A DNA stretch of 64,000 nucleotides. Source: Nocardioides xinjiangensis (lineage in GTDB: Bacteria; Actinomycetota; Actinomycetes; Propionibacteriales; Nocardioidaceae). The notes under the pieces were generated by a model that made no database searches, was not told where the DNA came from, and worked only from the letters and a program-made list of their open reading frames with translations. Both the position numbers and the translations under genes were made by a program. The DNA is taken from contig NZ_JAFMSY010000004.1 in the NCBI RefSeq assembly GCF_017916455.1, positions 207,995-271,994 on the forward strand. The letters are read 5' to 3'. This document shows, piece after piece, positions 7,829 to 16,011 of the stretch; the first letter of the stretch is position 1, and each line of letters opens with the position of its first letter.

Positions 7829-8839
7829 GTGCTGCAGCCCTCGCGCCGTCCCGACGCGCTCGCGGTGCCCCACCACCTGTTGCTCGGGCCCGCCACGCAC
7901 GGCGTCACCCGGTACGCCGGCGAGGTGGCCGGAGCCGCAGGGGCGCCGGTCGTCCGGGACGTCGGGCGCCTCGTCGCCGGGACCCCGGTGCACCTCCACG
8001 TGACCGACCGCCTGCTCGGCCGCGACCCCCGGGACGCCGCGGCGGCGGTGGAGTCGCTCGCGCGGCGGGTGTGCCTGACGGTGACGCTGCACGACGTCCC
8101 GCAGCCGACCGACGGACCTTTGTTCCACGAGCGGGCGGCGGCGTATGGGCGGATCGTGCGGGCGTGTCGGGCCTGGGTCACCAACTCGTGGCACGAGCAC
8201 GCGCTGGTCGATCGCTGGAGCGCGGCCGGCGCCCGCGGGACGGTGATCCCGCTCCCGGTGCCCGAGGTGGCGCGCATCCCGCGCATCGTCGGCACGACCT
8301 CGCCCGCCGAGCCGGTGCTGGGGGTGTTCGGGTTCGTCTACCCGGGCAAGGGTCACCGCCAGGTGGTGCGGGCCGCGGCGGCTCTCCGGCGCGGAGGGAC
8401 GTCGGCACTGGTGCGCGTGCTCGGCGGCGCGGCGCCCGGGCACGCCGAGGAGGTGGCGACGATGCTGCGCCTGAGCCGGGAGCGCGGTGTGCCGCTCGAG
8501 GTGACCGGTCGGGTGCCGGAGGGCGGGGTCGTCCGTGCCCTGCAGCGCGTCACCGTGCCCGTCGCGGCGCACCGCAACGTGTCCGCGTCGGCGAGCGTCA
8601 ACTCGTGGATCGCCGCCGGACGCCGGCCGCTCGTGCGCGACGGTGCCTACGCCAGGGAGATGGCGGCACTGCGGCCCGGCACGATCACCCTCTTCGACGA
8701 CGCGACGCTCGTGCCGCGCCTGGAGGAGGCGCTGCTGCGGCCCTCGTCCACGTGGACGGCCCCCGACGCGGACCTCGGGCCCCGGTTGGCCGACACCGTC
8801 GAGGCCTACCGCGCCTGGTGGGCCGCGGTGCACCGATGA
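7829..8839 (+). CDS. Glycosyltransferase, probably GT-B fold (family 4-like)
   Basis: 336-residue protein beginning at a GTG with a GAGGAT box 6 bases upstream, which also reads as a GGTGAGG ribosome-binding sequence. The central GVFGFVYPGKGHRQVV resembles the donor-domain entry of GT4-type glycosyltransferases, and AWVTNSWHEHALV the acceptor-domain exit. The usual E-x7-E motif is not clear. The stop overlaps the start of the next glycosyltransferase (ATGA), so the two are surely translated together. A role in glycosylating a surface polymer or lipid is inference. Confidence 0.7.
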   Translation: MLQPSRRPDALAVPHHLLLGPATHGVTRYAGEVAGAAGAPVVRDVGRLVAGTPVHLHVTDRLLGRDPRDAAAAVESLARRVCLTVTLHDVPQPTDGPLFHERAAAYGRIVRACRAWVTNSWHEHALVDRWSAAGARGTVIPLPVPEVARIPRIVGTTSPAEPVLGVFGFVYPGKGHRQVVRAAAALRRGGTSALVRVLGGAAPGHAEEVATMLRLSRERGVPLEVTGRVPEGGVVRALQRVTVPVAAHRNVSASASVNSWIAAGRRPLVRDGAYAREMAALRPGTITLFDDATLVPRLEEALLRPSSTWTAPDADLGPRLADTVEAYRAWWAAVHR

Positions 8840-10113
8840 CCGCTCCACCGCCCTACGGGACGAGCGTGCCCGGCAACCGGTGGGACCTCGCTCCCACCGG
8901 CTCGCCGCGACGGAGCGTGTCGGTGGTGGTGACGCACTACGAGCAGCAGGCCCAGCTCGACCGGACCCTGGCGGCGCTGCGCCGCCAGACCCGCCTCCCC
9001 GACGAGGTCGTCGTCGCCGACGACGGCTCCAGCAGGGCGCCCGACGTCCCGCCCGGCGTCCGGCTCGTGCGGCAGGCCGACGAGGGTTTCCGGGCGGCCG
9101 CTGCCCGCAACCTCGGGGTCGCCGCGACCAGCGGCGAGGTGCTGGTGCTGCTCGACGCCGACACCTGCCCCGAACCCGCGTTCCTCGAGCGCATGGCGGC
9201 GCTGCCCGAGGCGTTGCCGGAGGCGCTGGTCGTCGGCCGCCGTCGCCACGCGGACCTGTCCGGCACGTCCCCCGGGGACATCGTCGAGGCGGTCGGGCCG
9301 ACGCAGGAGCTCCCCGAGCCGGAGTGGCTGCGCACCGCGTACGCCGCCACGCGCGACCTGCTCGACGCCGACGCGACGAGCCACCGCTTCGTGATCAGCG
9401 CCGTGCTGGCGTGCAGCCGCTGGTGGTACGACGAGGTCGGCGGGTTCGACGAGTCGTTCCGCTCCTACGGCGGGGAGGACTGGGAGCTCGCGCACCGGTC
9501 GTGGCTCGCCGGCGGCCTGCTGGCGCACCGCCCGGACGCCGTCGCCTGGCACGACGGCCCCGACGCCGCGACGCGCCGGCGCGATCCGGACTCCCGGCTG
9601 GCCGAGACCGTCGCGGTCGCCGACCGCACCTGTGCCCCGGGCACGACGTGGCGCGGGCTCGGGCGCGGTCCGGCGGACCTCGTCGTGACCCTCCAGCCGG
9701 AGCTGGGGCCGACCGAGGCGCTCGTCACGCTCGACTCGCTGCTGGCGGCCCTGCCCCGCGCGGCCGTCCGGCTCGGTGGGCAGCACCGGGCGCTGGTGGG
9801 CGCCGACCCCCGGGTGCTGCGGCTCGAGGACGACCTCCCCGCCAGCGCGCGCCTGCACCTCGTCGTACGACGCGGGCTGGTCGGCGACCGAGCGGCCTGG
9901 ACGTCGGCGCTCGAGGGCCTCGACGGCACCGTCGCCTCGCGCGAGGTGGCCGCCGGCAGCGCGGAGGTCCAGGACCTGCGGCTCCTGCGCCGGGCGGCCC
10001 GGTGGCACCGGGCCGACCTGGCGCCCGGCGGCCCGCCGCTCGCCACGGCGCTGCGGGCGTGGACGCGGGACGTCACGCTGGAGTCGTGGTTGGGCGGGTG
10101 GGCCGGCGGCTGA
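8836..10113 (+). CDS. Family 2 glycosyltransferase (GT-A fold)
   Basis: 425 residues. The N-terminal GT2 domain shows SVSVVVTHYEQ, VVVADDGSS and the metal-binding LLDADTCPE (DxD), and GGFDESFRSYGGEDWELAHR matches the GT7-like C-terminal box that recognises the acceptor in many bacterial GT2 enzymes. The C-terminal 130 residues (from about position 290) look like a separate, poorly recognised domain. Its ATG overlaps the stop of the preceding GT4-like gene, pointing to one pathway. Donor and acceptor unknown. Confidence 0.85.
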   Translation: MTAPPPYGTSVPGNRWDLAPTGSPRRSVSVVVTHYEQQAQLDRTLAALRRQTRLPDEVVVADDGSSRAPDVPPGVRLVRQADEGFRAAAARNLGVAATSGEVLVLLDADTCPEPAFLERMAALPEALPEALVVGRRRHADLSGTSPGDIVEAVGPTQELPEPEWLRTAYAATRDLLDADATSHRFVISAVLACSRWWYDEVGGFDESFRSYGGEDWELAHRSWLAGGLLAHRPDAVAWHDGPDAATRRRDPDSRLAETVAVADRTCAPGTTWRGLGRGPADLVVTLQPELGPTEALVTLDSLLAALPRAAVRLGGQHRALVGADPRVLRLEDDLPASARLHLVVRRGLVGDRAAWTSALEGLDGTVASREVAAGSAEVQDLRLLRRAARWHRADLAPGGPPLATALRAWTRDVTLESWLGGWAGG

Positions 10114-10125
10114 GCGCCGCTGCGC

Positions 10126-10929
10126 TCAGGCCGGGACCTCCGCCGCCACCGCGCGCACCCAGTCCGCCTTGACCGCACGCCACTGCTCGTCGTCGTGCCC
10201 GCGGCGCCAGTAGGGCGAGCAGGAGAGCAGCTCCTCGCGCACGATCCGCTCGGCGAGCAGGACGCGGCGCACGGCACGCGTCGCCGCGGCCTCACCGTGC
10301 ACGAAGGCACTGACGGTCCCGGGGGGCCGGGGGAGCGCGCGCACCGTCTCGGCGAGGAGGTCGTCCGGGTCGCCCGCGTGCGAGGCCCGGTGCACCCAGC
10401 GGACGTCGAGGACGCCCGAGGAGCTGAGCGGCACCTCGCCGGCGGCGTCCTCGACCTCGACGACCGCCACGACCGGCCGGCCCGCGGGAACGGCCTCGGC
10501 GCAGGCGGCGATGGCCGGGAGCGCGCTCTCGTCACCCACCAGCAGGTAGCTGTCGGCCTCGGGGTGGGGCCGGTAGCCGCCGGCCGGGCCGCGCAGCTGC
10601 AGGCGGTCGCCGGGGGAGGCGTGCAGCGCCCACCGGCCGGCGTGACCCACGTCGCCGTGCGCGGCGATGTCCAAGGTCAGCTGGCCGCGGGCCTCGTCCC
10701 ACGAGCGCACGGTGATGCGACGTGCGAACGGCCGCTGGGCCCGCGGCAGGTCGCGCACCTCGTCGTCCTGGAACGGCACGGAGTAGGGCGCGGACGGCGG
10801 CAGGAAGAAGCAGTTGACGTACTCGTCGGCGTCCCCGGTGGAGACGAAGCCCGCGAGCCCGGGCCCGCCGAGCACCACCCGGACCAGGTGCGAGCCGAGG
10901 CGCTGCGTGGAGACGACCTCCCCGTGCAC
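10126..10929 (-). CDS. Siderophore-interacting protein (NAD(P)H-dependent ferric-siderophore reductase)
   Basis: 267 residues from a GTG at 10929. The flavin-binding segment ARRITVRSW corresponds to the RxYTxR motif of the ferredoxin-reductase-like FAD domain, followed by AAHGDVGHAGRWA and GPAGGY. The C-terminal SPYWRRGHDDEQWRAVKADW is the hallmark of the SIP/ViuB family. These proteins release iron by reducing Fe(III) in imported siderophores in the cytoplasm. The start was placed here because the region upstream in the same frame is a repeat that is better read in another frame, as a small ORF ending one base before this GTG. The divergent iron box upstream probably controls it. Confidence 0.88.
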   Translation of the reverse strand: MHGEVVSTQRLGSHLVRVVLGGPGLAGFVSTGDADEYVNCFFLPPSAPYSVPFQDDEVRDLPRAQRPFARRITVRSWDEARGQLTLDIAAHGDVGHAGRWALHASPGDRLQLRGPAGGYRPHPEADSYLLVGDESALPAIAACAEAVPAGRPVVAVVEVEDAAGEVPLSSSGVLDVRWVHRASHAGDPDDLLAETVRALPRPPGTVSAFVHGEAAATRAVRRVLLAERIVREELLSCSPYWRRGHDDEQWRAVKADWVRAVAAEVPA

Positions 10930-10930
10930 G

Positions 10931-11047
10931 TCAGCACCGCCCGTCGGGCGCAGCGGCGTACGGCGTGCACAGGTACTGCGCGAGCAGGTACGGCGCGAAC
11001 AGGTGCGGCGCAAACAGACGCGGGCGGGACGGAACGGGATGGTGCAC
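10931..11047 (-). CDS. 38-codon leader ORF with pentapeptide repeats
   Basis: A GTG at 11047 is preceded by GAGGAG with 6-base spacing, the best ribosome-binding site in this intergenic region. It opens 38 codons and a TGA that ends one base before the reductase GTG. The middle of the peptide is built from five-residue units (LFAPH, LFAPY, LLAQY, LCTPY) that follow the 15-bp DNA repeat. It resembles no family known to me. The position suggests translational coupling or an attenuating leader peptide for the reductase; a non-functional reading frame is also possible. Confidence 0.5.
   Translation of the reverse strand: MHHPVPSRPRLFAPHLFAPYLLAQYLCTPYAAAPDGRC
10970..11029. repeat. 15-bp imperfect tandem repeat, four units
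   Basis: Units at 10970-10984, 10985-10999, 11000-11014 and 11015-11029 each begin CAG; the first three share the pattern CAGGTRCKGCGCRAR and the fourth is decayed. The unit is five codons long, so the repeat keeps the reading frame of the small ORF that contains it. Confidence 0.75.
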
Positions 11048-11137
11048 GGCGATCTCCTCGGGACGTCGCCCGCGCTGCGACCGGTGGGCCGGCGCGGGCC
11101 GGGGCCGACCCCTGTCGACCCGGGTCCACGGTATCAG

Positions 11138-11156
11138 TTAGGTTTGCCTTACCTAA
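11138..11156. promoter_or_regulatory. Iron box (DtxR/IdeR-type operator)
   Basis: TTAGGTTTGCCTTACCTAA is a 19-bp near-palindrome matching the IdeR/DtxR consensus closely (outer arms TTAGGT and ACCTAA are perfect). It lies between the divergent siderophore reductase and the siderophore-transport operon, 19 bases before the binding-protein ATG, so Fe-loaded repressor would block both promoters. The regulator gene is not in the window. Confidence 0.88.
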
Positions 11157-11175
11157 TCGAGAAAGCGGGGACGAG

Positions 11176-12216
11176 ATGTCTGCAGCACGAAGGACGGCGC
11201 TGCCCGTCGCACTGGTCGCGATCGCCGCGACCCTGGCGGCGTGCGGATCGGAGGCCGAGGGGACGGAGGCCCCGTCGGAAAGCGCGGCCACGGAGGACTG
11301 GCAGCCGGTCACCGTGCAGCACGCGTTCGGCGAGACGGTCCTCGAGGAGAAGCCCGAGCGGGTGGCGACGGTCGACTTCGCCAACCAGGAGGTCCCGCTC
11401 GCGCTCGGCATCGTGCCGGTCGGCATGTCCGAGATGACGTGGGGCGACGACGACGGCGACGGCGTCCAGCAGTGGACCGAGGACCGGCTCGAGGAGCTCG
11501 GCGCGGAGACGCCGGTCCTCTTCGACGAGACCGACGGCTACGACTTCGAGGCCGTCGCGGGCACCGACCCCGACGTGATCCTGGCCGGCTACTCGGGCCT
11601 CACCGAGGACGACTACAACACCCTCAGCGAGATCGCGCCGGTCGTGGCGTACCCGGACGACCCGTGGGCGACCGAGTGGCGCGACTCCATCGTGCAGAAC
11701 GCCACGGGCCTCGGCATGGAGGCCGAGGGGGAGCAGCTGGTCGCCGACCTGGAGCAGACCATCGACGACGCGCTGGCGACGCGGCCCGAGCTCGAGGGCG
11801 TGACGGGCATGTTCATGACCCACGTCGACCCTGCGGACCTCAGCGAGATCAACTTCTACAGCGCCGCCGACACGCGCTCGAAGTACCTCACCGACATCGG
11901 CATGGAGATCGCGCCGAGCATCGTCGAGGCGACGGGCGACAGCACCGACTACGCGGGCTCCATCAGCGCCGAGCGCGCCGACGAGCTCGCCGACGTGGAC
12001 GTCATCATCACCTACGGTGGCCAGGAGCTCATCGACGCGCTCGAGGGCGACCCCGTGCTGTCCCAGCTGCCGGCGGTGAAGAACGAGGCCATCGTCACGC
12101 TCGACGGCGCCGAGGCGATGGGCACGGCCGCGAACCCCACGGCGCTCTCGGTCCCCTACCTCGTCGAGGACTACGTCGCCCTGCTGGCCGACGCGGCCGC
12201 GTACACGACCGAGTGA
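11176..12216 (+). CDS. Iron-siderophore ABC transporter substrate-binding lipoprotein
   Basis: 346 residues. A signal peptide with lipobox LAAC (Cys23) marks a membrane-anchored lipoprotein. The mature part is a periplasmic-binding-protein type III domain (FecB/FhuD class), starting with KPERVATVDFANQEVPLALG and including ADVDVIITYGGQEL. It captures ferric siderophore and delivers it to the permeases encoded next. First gene of a four-gene operon, with the iron box just upstream. Confidence 0.93.
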   Translation: MSAARRTALPVALVAIAATLAACGSEAEGTEAPSESAATEDWQPVTVQHAFGETVLEEKPERVATVDFANQEVPLALGIVPVGMSEMTWGDDDGDGVQQWTEDRLEELGAETPVLFDETDGYDFEAVAGTDPDVILAGYSGLTEDDYNTLSEIAPVVAYPDDPWATEWRDSIVQNATGLGMEAEGEQLVADLEQTIDDALATRPELEGVTGMFMTHVDPADLSEINFYSAADTRSKYLTDIGMEIAPSIVEATGDSTDYAGSISAERADELADVDVIITYGGQELIDALEGDPVLSQLPAVKNEAIVTLDGAEAMGTAANPTALSVPYLVEDYVALLADAAAYTTE

Positions 12217-12250
12217 TGCCGCCGAGCGGCCCCGACGCGGTGACCCACCG

Positions 12251-13306
12251 GTGACGACGTCGCTGGGCAGCCGCCAGGCCTCCGGACCCGCCGCCCCTGC
12301 AGCGCCGCTGCGGGGGCGCCGGACCCGGGGCCTGGCGCTGCTCCTGCTCGCGGTCGCGCTGCTCGCCGCCGCCGCCACGTCCATCGTCCTCGGCTCGCGC
12401 GACGTGTCCTGGGCCGAGGTCTGGGCCGGTCTCTCGGGCCGCGCCGACGGGTTCGCCGAGGCCGCGGTCGCGAAGCGGGTGCCGCGCACGCTGCTGGCGG
12501 CCGTCGCAGGAGCCGCCCTGGCCGTGTCGGGGCTCGTGCTGCAGGGCATCACCCGCAACCCGCTGGCCGATCCCGGGATCCTGGGGGTCAACACGGGCGC
12601 CTCCCTGGCCGTCGTCAGCGGCATCGCCTGGTTCGGCCTGGTCTCCCCGACGAGCTACATCTGGGTCGCGATCGTGGGGGCGGCGCTCGCCTCCGCCTTC
12701 GTCTGGACCGTGGGGTCCCTCGGGCGCGGCGGGGCCACACCGCTGAAGCTGACGCTGGCCGGGGCAGCCACCGCGGCCGCCCTCTCGTCGTTCGTCACCG
12801 CCGTGGTGCTGCCCCGCCCCGACATCTCCGAGAACGTCGTGTCGTGGCAGGTCGGCGGCGTCGGCGGGGCGACCGACGACAAGGTCTGGCTGGTGGCGCC
12901 GTTCCTGCTGGCCGGGGCGCTGCTCTGCGCCTGGTGCGCCCGCGGCCTGAACATGCTCGGCCTCGGCGACGACCTCGCGGCCGGCCTGGGCGAGGACGTG
13001 AACCGCACCCGGCTGCTGGCCGCCGCCGGTGCCGTCACCCTGGCGGGCGCCACGACAGCCGTCACCGGACCGATCGCCTTCGTCGGCCTCGTCGTGCCCC
13101 ACGTCGGTCGGCTGCTGCTCGGGACCGACCACCGCTGGCTGCTGCCCTTCAGCGCCATGGGCGGCGCCGTGCTGCTGCTCGTCGGCGACGTCCTGGGACG
13201 CGTCGTCGTGCCGCCGTCGGAGGTGGACGTCGGGATCGTCACGGCCCTCGTCGGGGCGCCGGTCCTTATCGCGGTGGTCCGCGGGTCCCGGGTGCGTGAG
13301 CTGTGA
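12251..13306 (+). CDS. FecCD-family siderophore ABC transporter permease
   Basis: 351 residues with about ten transmembrane helices. It carries the family segment GLVLQGITRNPLADPGILGV and, near the C-terminus, TGPIAFVGLVVPH, which contacts the ATPase. It forms a heterodimer with the next permease. The stop overlaps the next GTG (GTGA). Confidence 0.93.
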   Translation: MTTSLGSRQASGPAAPAAPLRGRRTRGLALLLLAVALLAAAATSIVLGSRDVSWAEVWAGLSGRADGFAEAAVAKRVPRTLLAAVAGAALAVSGLVLQGITRNPLADPGILGVNTGASLAVVSGIAWFGLVSPTSYIWVAIVGAALASAFVWTVGSLGRGGATPLKLTLAGAATAAALSSFVTAVVLPRPDISENVVSWQVGGVGGATDDKVWLVAPFLLAGALLCAWCARGLNMLGLGDDLAAGLGEDVNRTRLLAAAGAVTLAGATTAVTGPIAFVGLVVPHVGRLLLGTDHRWLLPFSAMGGAVLLLVGDVLGRVVVPPSEVDVGIVTALVGAPVLIAVVRGSRVREL

Positions 13307-14379
13307 GCGTCCTCCCGCGCACGGTGGCCGACGACGTGGCCGCCGACAGCCCCGACCTCCTCCGGGTGGTCTCCGCACGCCGGGCCCGCCACCGCAGGCG
13401 CCGCCAGCTCGTCGGCGCCCTGGCCGCGCTCGTGCTGGCCGCCTACCTCGGCAGCCTCATGCTCGGGTCGACGACCTACGGGCTGGTCGACGTGGCGCGC
13501 GTGGTGGTCGGCGACGACGCCGGCGGCGCCGAGTTCGTCGTCGGGCGGCTGCGGCTGCCGCGGGCCACCCTCGCGCTGCTCGTGGGGGTCGCGTTCGGCC
13601 TGGCGGGGGTCACCTTCCAGACGCTCCTGCGCAACCCGCTCGCGAGCCCGGACGTCATCGGGGTCACCGAGGGTGCCAGCGCCGCTGCCGCCGTCGCCAT
13701 CGTCAGCCTCTCCCTCAGCGGACTCGCCGTCTCCTGGCTCGCGGTCGCGGCGGGGATCGGCGTCGCCCTCACCATCTACCTGCTGGCCTACCGGCGCGGC
13801 ACCGCGGCCGGCACGCGGCTGATCCTGATCGGCATCGGCGTGGCCGCGATGATGCAGAGCGTCATCGCCTGGCAGCTCGAGCGCGCCACCAACTTCCAGC
13901 TCGCCGAGGCGCTGCGCTGGCTCACCGGGAGCCTCAACGGCGCCCTCTGGCGCGACGTCCTGGTGGTCCTCGCCGCCGTCGTCGTGCTGGGCGGCACCGT
14001 GCTCCTCCAGACGCGCGCCCTGGCGGCCGCGCAGCTCGGCGACGACGCGGCCTCGGCGCTCGGCGTACGCATCGAGCGCACGCGACTGCTCACCATCGTG
14101 GCCGCGGTCGGGCTCGTGTGCCTGGCCACGGCGGCGTCGGGGCCGATCGCGTTCCTCGCGCTGCTGTCCGGCCCCATCGCCGCCCGGGTGGTGGGGCCAC
14201 GCGGGTCCCTGCTGGTGCCGGCGGCGCTCGTCGGGGCGCTGCTCACCCTCGTCGCGGACCTCGCCGGTCAGTACGCCTTCGGCACCCGGCTGCCCGTCGG
14301 CGTCGTCACGGGCATCCTCGGCGCCCCCTACCTGCTCTACCTCATCGTCCGCGTCAACCGGGTCGGAGGCACCCTGTGA
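13303..14379 (+). CDS. FecCD-family siderophore ABC transporter permease
   Basis: 358 residues, second permease subunit, with the matching segment TFQTLLRNPLASPDVIGV and about ten helices after a cytoplasmic N-terminus of some 40 residues rich in Arg. Overlaps the genes on both sides by 4 bases, so all three components are translationally coupled. Confidence 0.93.
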   Translation: MSVLPRTVADDVAADSPDLLRVVSARRARHRRRRQLVGALAALVLAAYLGSLMLGSTTYGLVDVARVVVGDDAGGAEFVVGRLRLPRATLALLVGVAFGLAGVTFQTLLRNPLASPDVIGVTEGASAAAAVAIVSLSLSGLAVSWLAVAAGIGVALTIYLLAYRRGTAAGTRLILIGIGVAAMMQSVIAWQLERATNFQLAEALRWLTGSLNGALWRDVLVVLAAVVVLGGTVLLQTRALAAAQLGDDAASALGVRIERTRLLTIVAAVGLVCLATAASGPIAFLALLSGPIAARVVGPRGSLLVPAALVGALLTLVADLAGQYAFGTRLPVGVVTGILGAPYLLYLIVRVNRVGGTL

Positions 14380-15191
14380 CCACCAGCCAGCCACGCCTGG
14401 AGATCGAGCGGCTGACGCTCGGCTACGGCGACCGGGAGGTCGTCCACGACCTCGACCTCGTCATCGCGCCGGGCGACGTCACCGCCATCGTGGGGCCCAA
14501 CGCGTGCGGCAAGTCCACGCTGCTGCGCTCGATGACGCGGCTGCTGCCGCCCCGCACCGGCCGCGTGCTCCTCGACGGCAAGGAGGTCCACGCCACGCCG
14601 GCCAAGCAGCTCGCCCGCCGGATGGGGCTGCTGCCGCAGTCGCCGATCGCGCCGGAGGGCATCACCGTCGGCGAGCTCGTCGGACGGGGCCGGCACCCGC
14701 ACCAGCGCGTCCTCGCCCGCTGGTCGCAGGCCGACGACCGCGCCGTGACCGCTGCGCTGCGGGCCACCGACACCCTGGAGCTGATGGACCGCGCCGTCGA
14801 CGAGCTGTCCGGCGGGCAGCGGCAGCGCGTGTGGATCGCGATGGCGCTCGCGCAGGAGACCGAGGTGCTGCTCCTCGACGAGCCCACCACCTTCCTCGAC
14901 ATCAGCCACCAGGTCGAGGTGCTCGACCTGCTGACCGACCTCAACCGCACCAGCGGCACGACCATCGTGATGGTGCTCCACGACCTCAACCTCGCGGCGC
15001 GCTACGCCGACCACCTGGTCGCCCTCCACGACGGCCGGCTGCACTCCGCGGGCCGACCCCACGAGGTGCTCGTGCCCGAGCTCGTCCGCGACGTCTTCGG
15101 CATGCCCAGCGCCGTCATCGAGGACCCGGTGTCGGGCAAGCCGCTCATGCTGCCCATCGGGCGGCACCACGTGCTCACGCGGGACGGCTGA
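14376..15191 (+). CDS. Siderophore ABC transporter ATP-binding protein
   Basis: 271 residues, FecE/FepC-like ATPase. Walker A GPNACGKST, Q-loop LLPQSPIAPEG, signature LSGGQRQRVWIAMALAQ, Walker B VLLLDEPTTFLD and switch histidine in LHDLNLA are all present. GPNACGKST has Ala-Cys where Gly-Ala or Gly-Ser is commoner, as in other siderophore ATPases. Last gene of the iron operon. Confidence 0.95.
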   Translation: MTTSQPRLEIERLTLGYGDREVVHDLDLVIAPGDVTAIVGPNACGKSTLLRSMTRLLPPRTGRVLLDGKEVHATPAKQLARRMGLLPQSPIAPEGITVGELVGRGRHPHQRVLARWSQADDRAVTAALRATDTLELMDRAVDELSGGQRQRVWIAMALAQETEVLLLDEPTTFLDISHQVEVLDLLTDLNRTSGTTIVMVLHDLNLAARYADHLVALHDGRLHSAGRPHEVLVPELVRDVFGMPSAVIEDPVSGKPLMLPIGRHHVLTRDG

Positions 15192-15216
15192 GCGGTGCAG
15201 GTGCTTCGATGAGGGC

Positions 15217-16011
15217 ATGACCACGCGTCGCGGGCTCTTCGTCGCCCCCTTCGACCAGCTGGCCGACCCGCGGGTCGTCGGCGACCTCGCCGCCGACGCC
15301 GAGGCGGCCGGCTGGGACGGGTTCTTCGTCTGGGACCACCTGCTCTACGGCGAGCGCGTCACCGACATCGCCGACGTGTGGACCTGCTGCGCCGCGGTCG
15401 CGATGCGCACCGAGCGCCTCCTGCTCGGACCGATGGTCACCCCGCTGGCCCGGCGCCGGCCGCAGGTCCTGGCGCGGCAGGCGGCGAGCCTGGCGGTGCT
15501 GTCGCGCGGCCGCTTCGTCCTGGGCCTCGGGCTGGGCGACGACTGGGTCGGCGAGTTCAGCGCCTTCGGCGACGAGCCCGACCCGAGGACCCGCGCCCGG
15601 ATGCTCGACGAGGGACTGGAGGTCCTCTCCGGCCTGCTCGGCGGCGGGCGGGTGGACCACCAGGGCGAGCACCACGCCGCCCGGGGGGTGACGTTCCGTC
15701 CCGCGCCCGACGTGTTGATCTGGCTGGCGGGCCGCTTCCCCAACCGCGCGCCGCTGCGGCGCGCGGCGAGGTACGACGGGTTCTTCGTCATCGGCCTCGA
15801 CGGCCCCGGCGACCTGGAGCGCACGGTGTCCGCGCTCGCCGAGCACGACCCGGCTCCGGGCTTCGACGTCGTGGTCGACCTCCGGCCCGAGCAGGACCCG
15901 GGCCCGTGGCTGGACCGCGGCGCCTCGTGGGTGCTGACCCGCATCGGGCCCTTCGACCTCGACCTCGACGAGGTCCGCCGGGTCGTCGCGTCGGGTCCGG
16001 CCCGGACCTAG
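15217..16011 (+). CDS. Luciferase-like (LLM) flavin- or F420-dependent oxidoreductase
   Basis: 264 residues, a TIM-barrel luciferase-like domain. Features are AEAAGWDGFFVWDHLLYG near the N-terminus, LLLGPMVTPLARRRPQVLARQ and LGLGLGDDW, all typical of actinobacterial LLM proteins. Whether it uses FMN or F420 cannot be told from sequence alone. Its TAG shares the tetranucleotide CTAG with the stop of the convergent acyl-CoA dehydrogenase gene. Confidence 0.83.
   Translation: MTTRRGLFVAPFDQLADPRVVGDLAADAEAAGWDGFFVWDHLLYGERVTDIADVWTCCAAVAMRTERLLLGPMVTPLARRRPQVLARQAASLAVLSRGRFVLGLGLGDDWVGEFSAFGDEPDPRTRARMLDEGLEVLSGLLGGGRVDHQGEHHAARGVTFRPAPDVLIWLAGRFPNRAPLRRAARYDGFFVIGLDGPGDLERTVSALAEHDPAPGFDVVVDLRPEQDPGPWLDRGASWVLTRIGPFDLDLDEVRRVVASGPART

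Noticed and set aside
4791..8003. A 1070-codon open frame on the plus strand
   Set aside because: It is antisense to the Nramp gene and out of frame with the ABC-F gene; no motif and highly biased composition.
10930..11013. N-terminal extension of the siderophore reductase to a TTG at 11013
   Set aside because: The extension is Cys/Arg-rich repeat (RRTCS units) unlike the family, has no ribosome-binding site, and overlaps the better-supported small ORF.
10970..11029. Tandem repeat considered as a CRISPR array
   Set aside because: Units are 15 bp, contiguous and without spacers, and they keep a reading frame.
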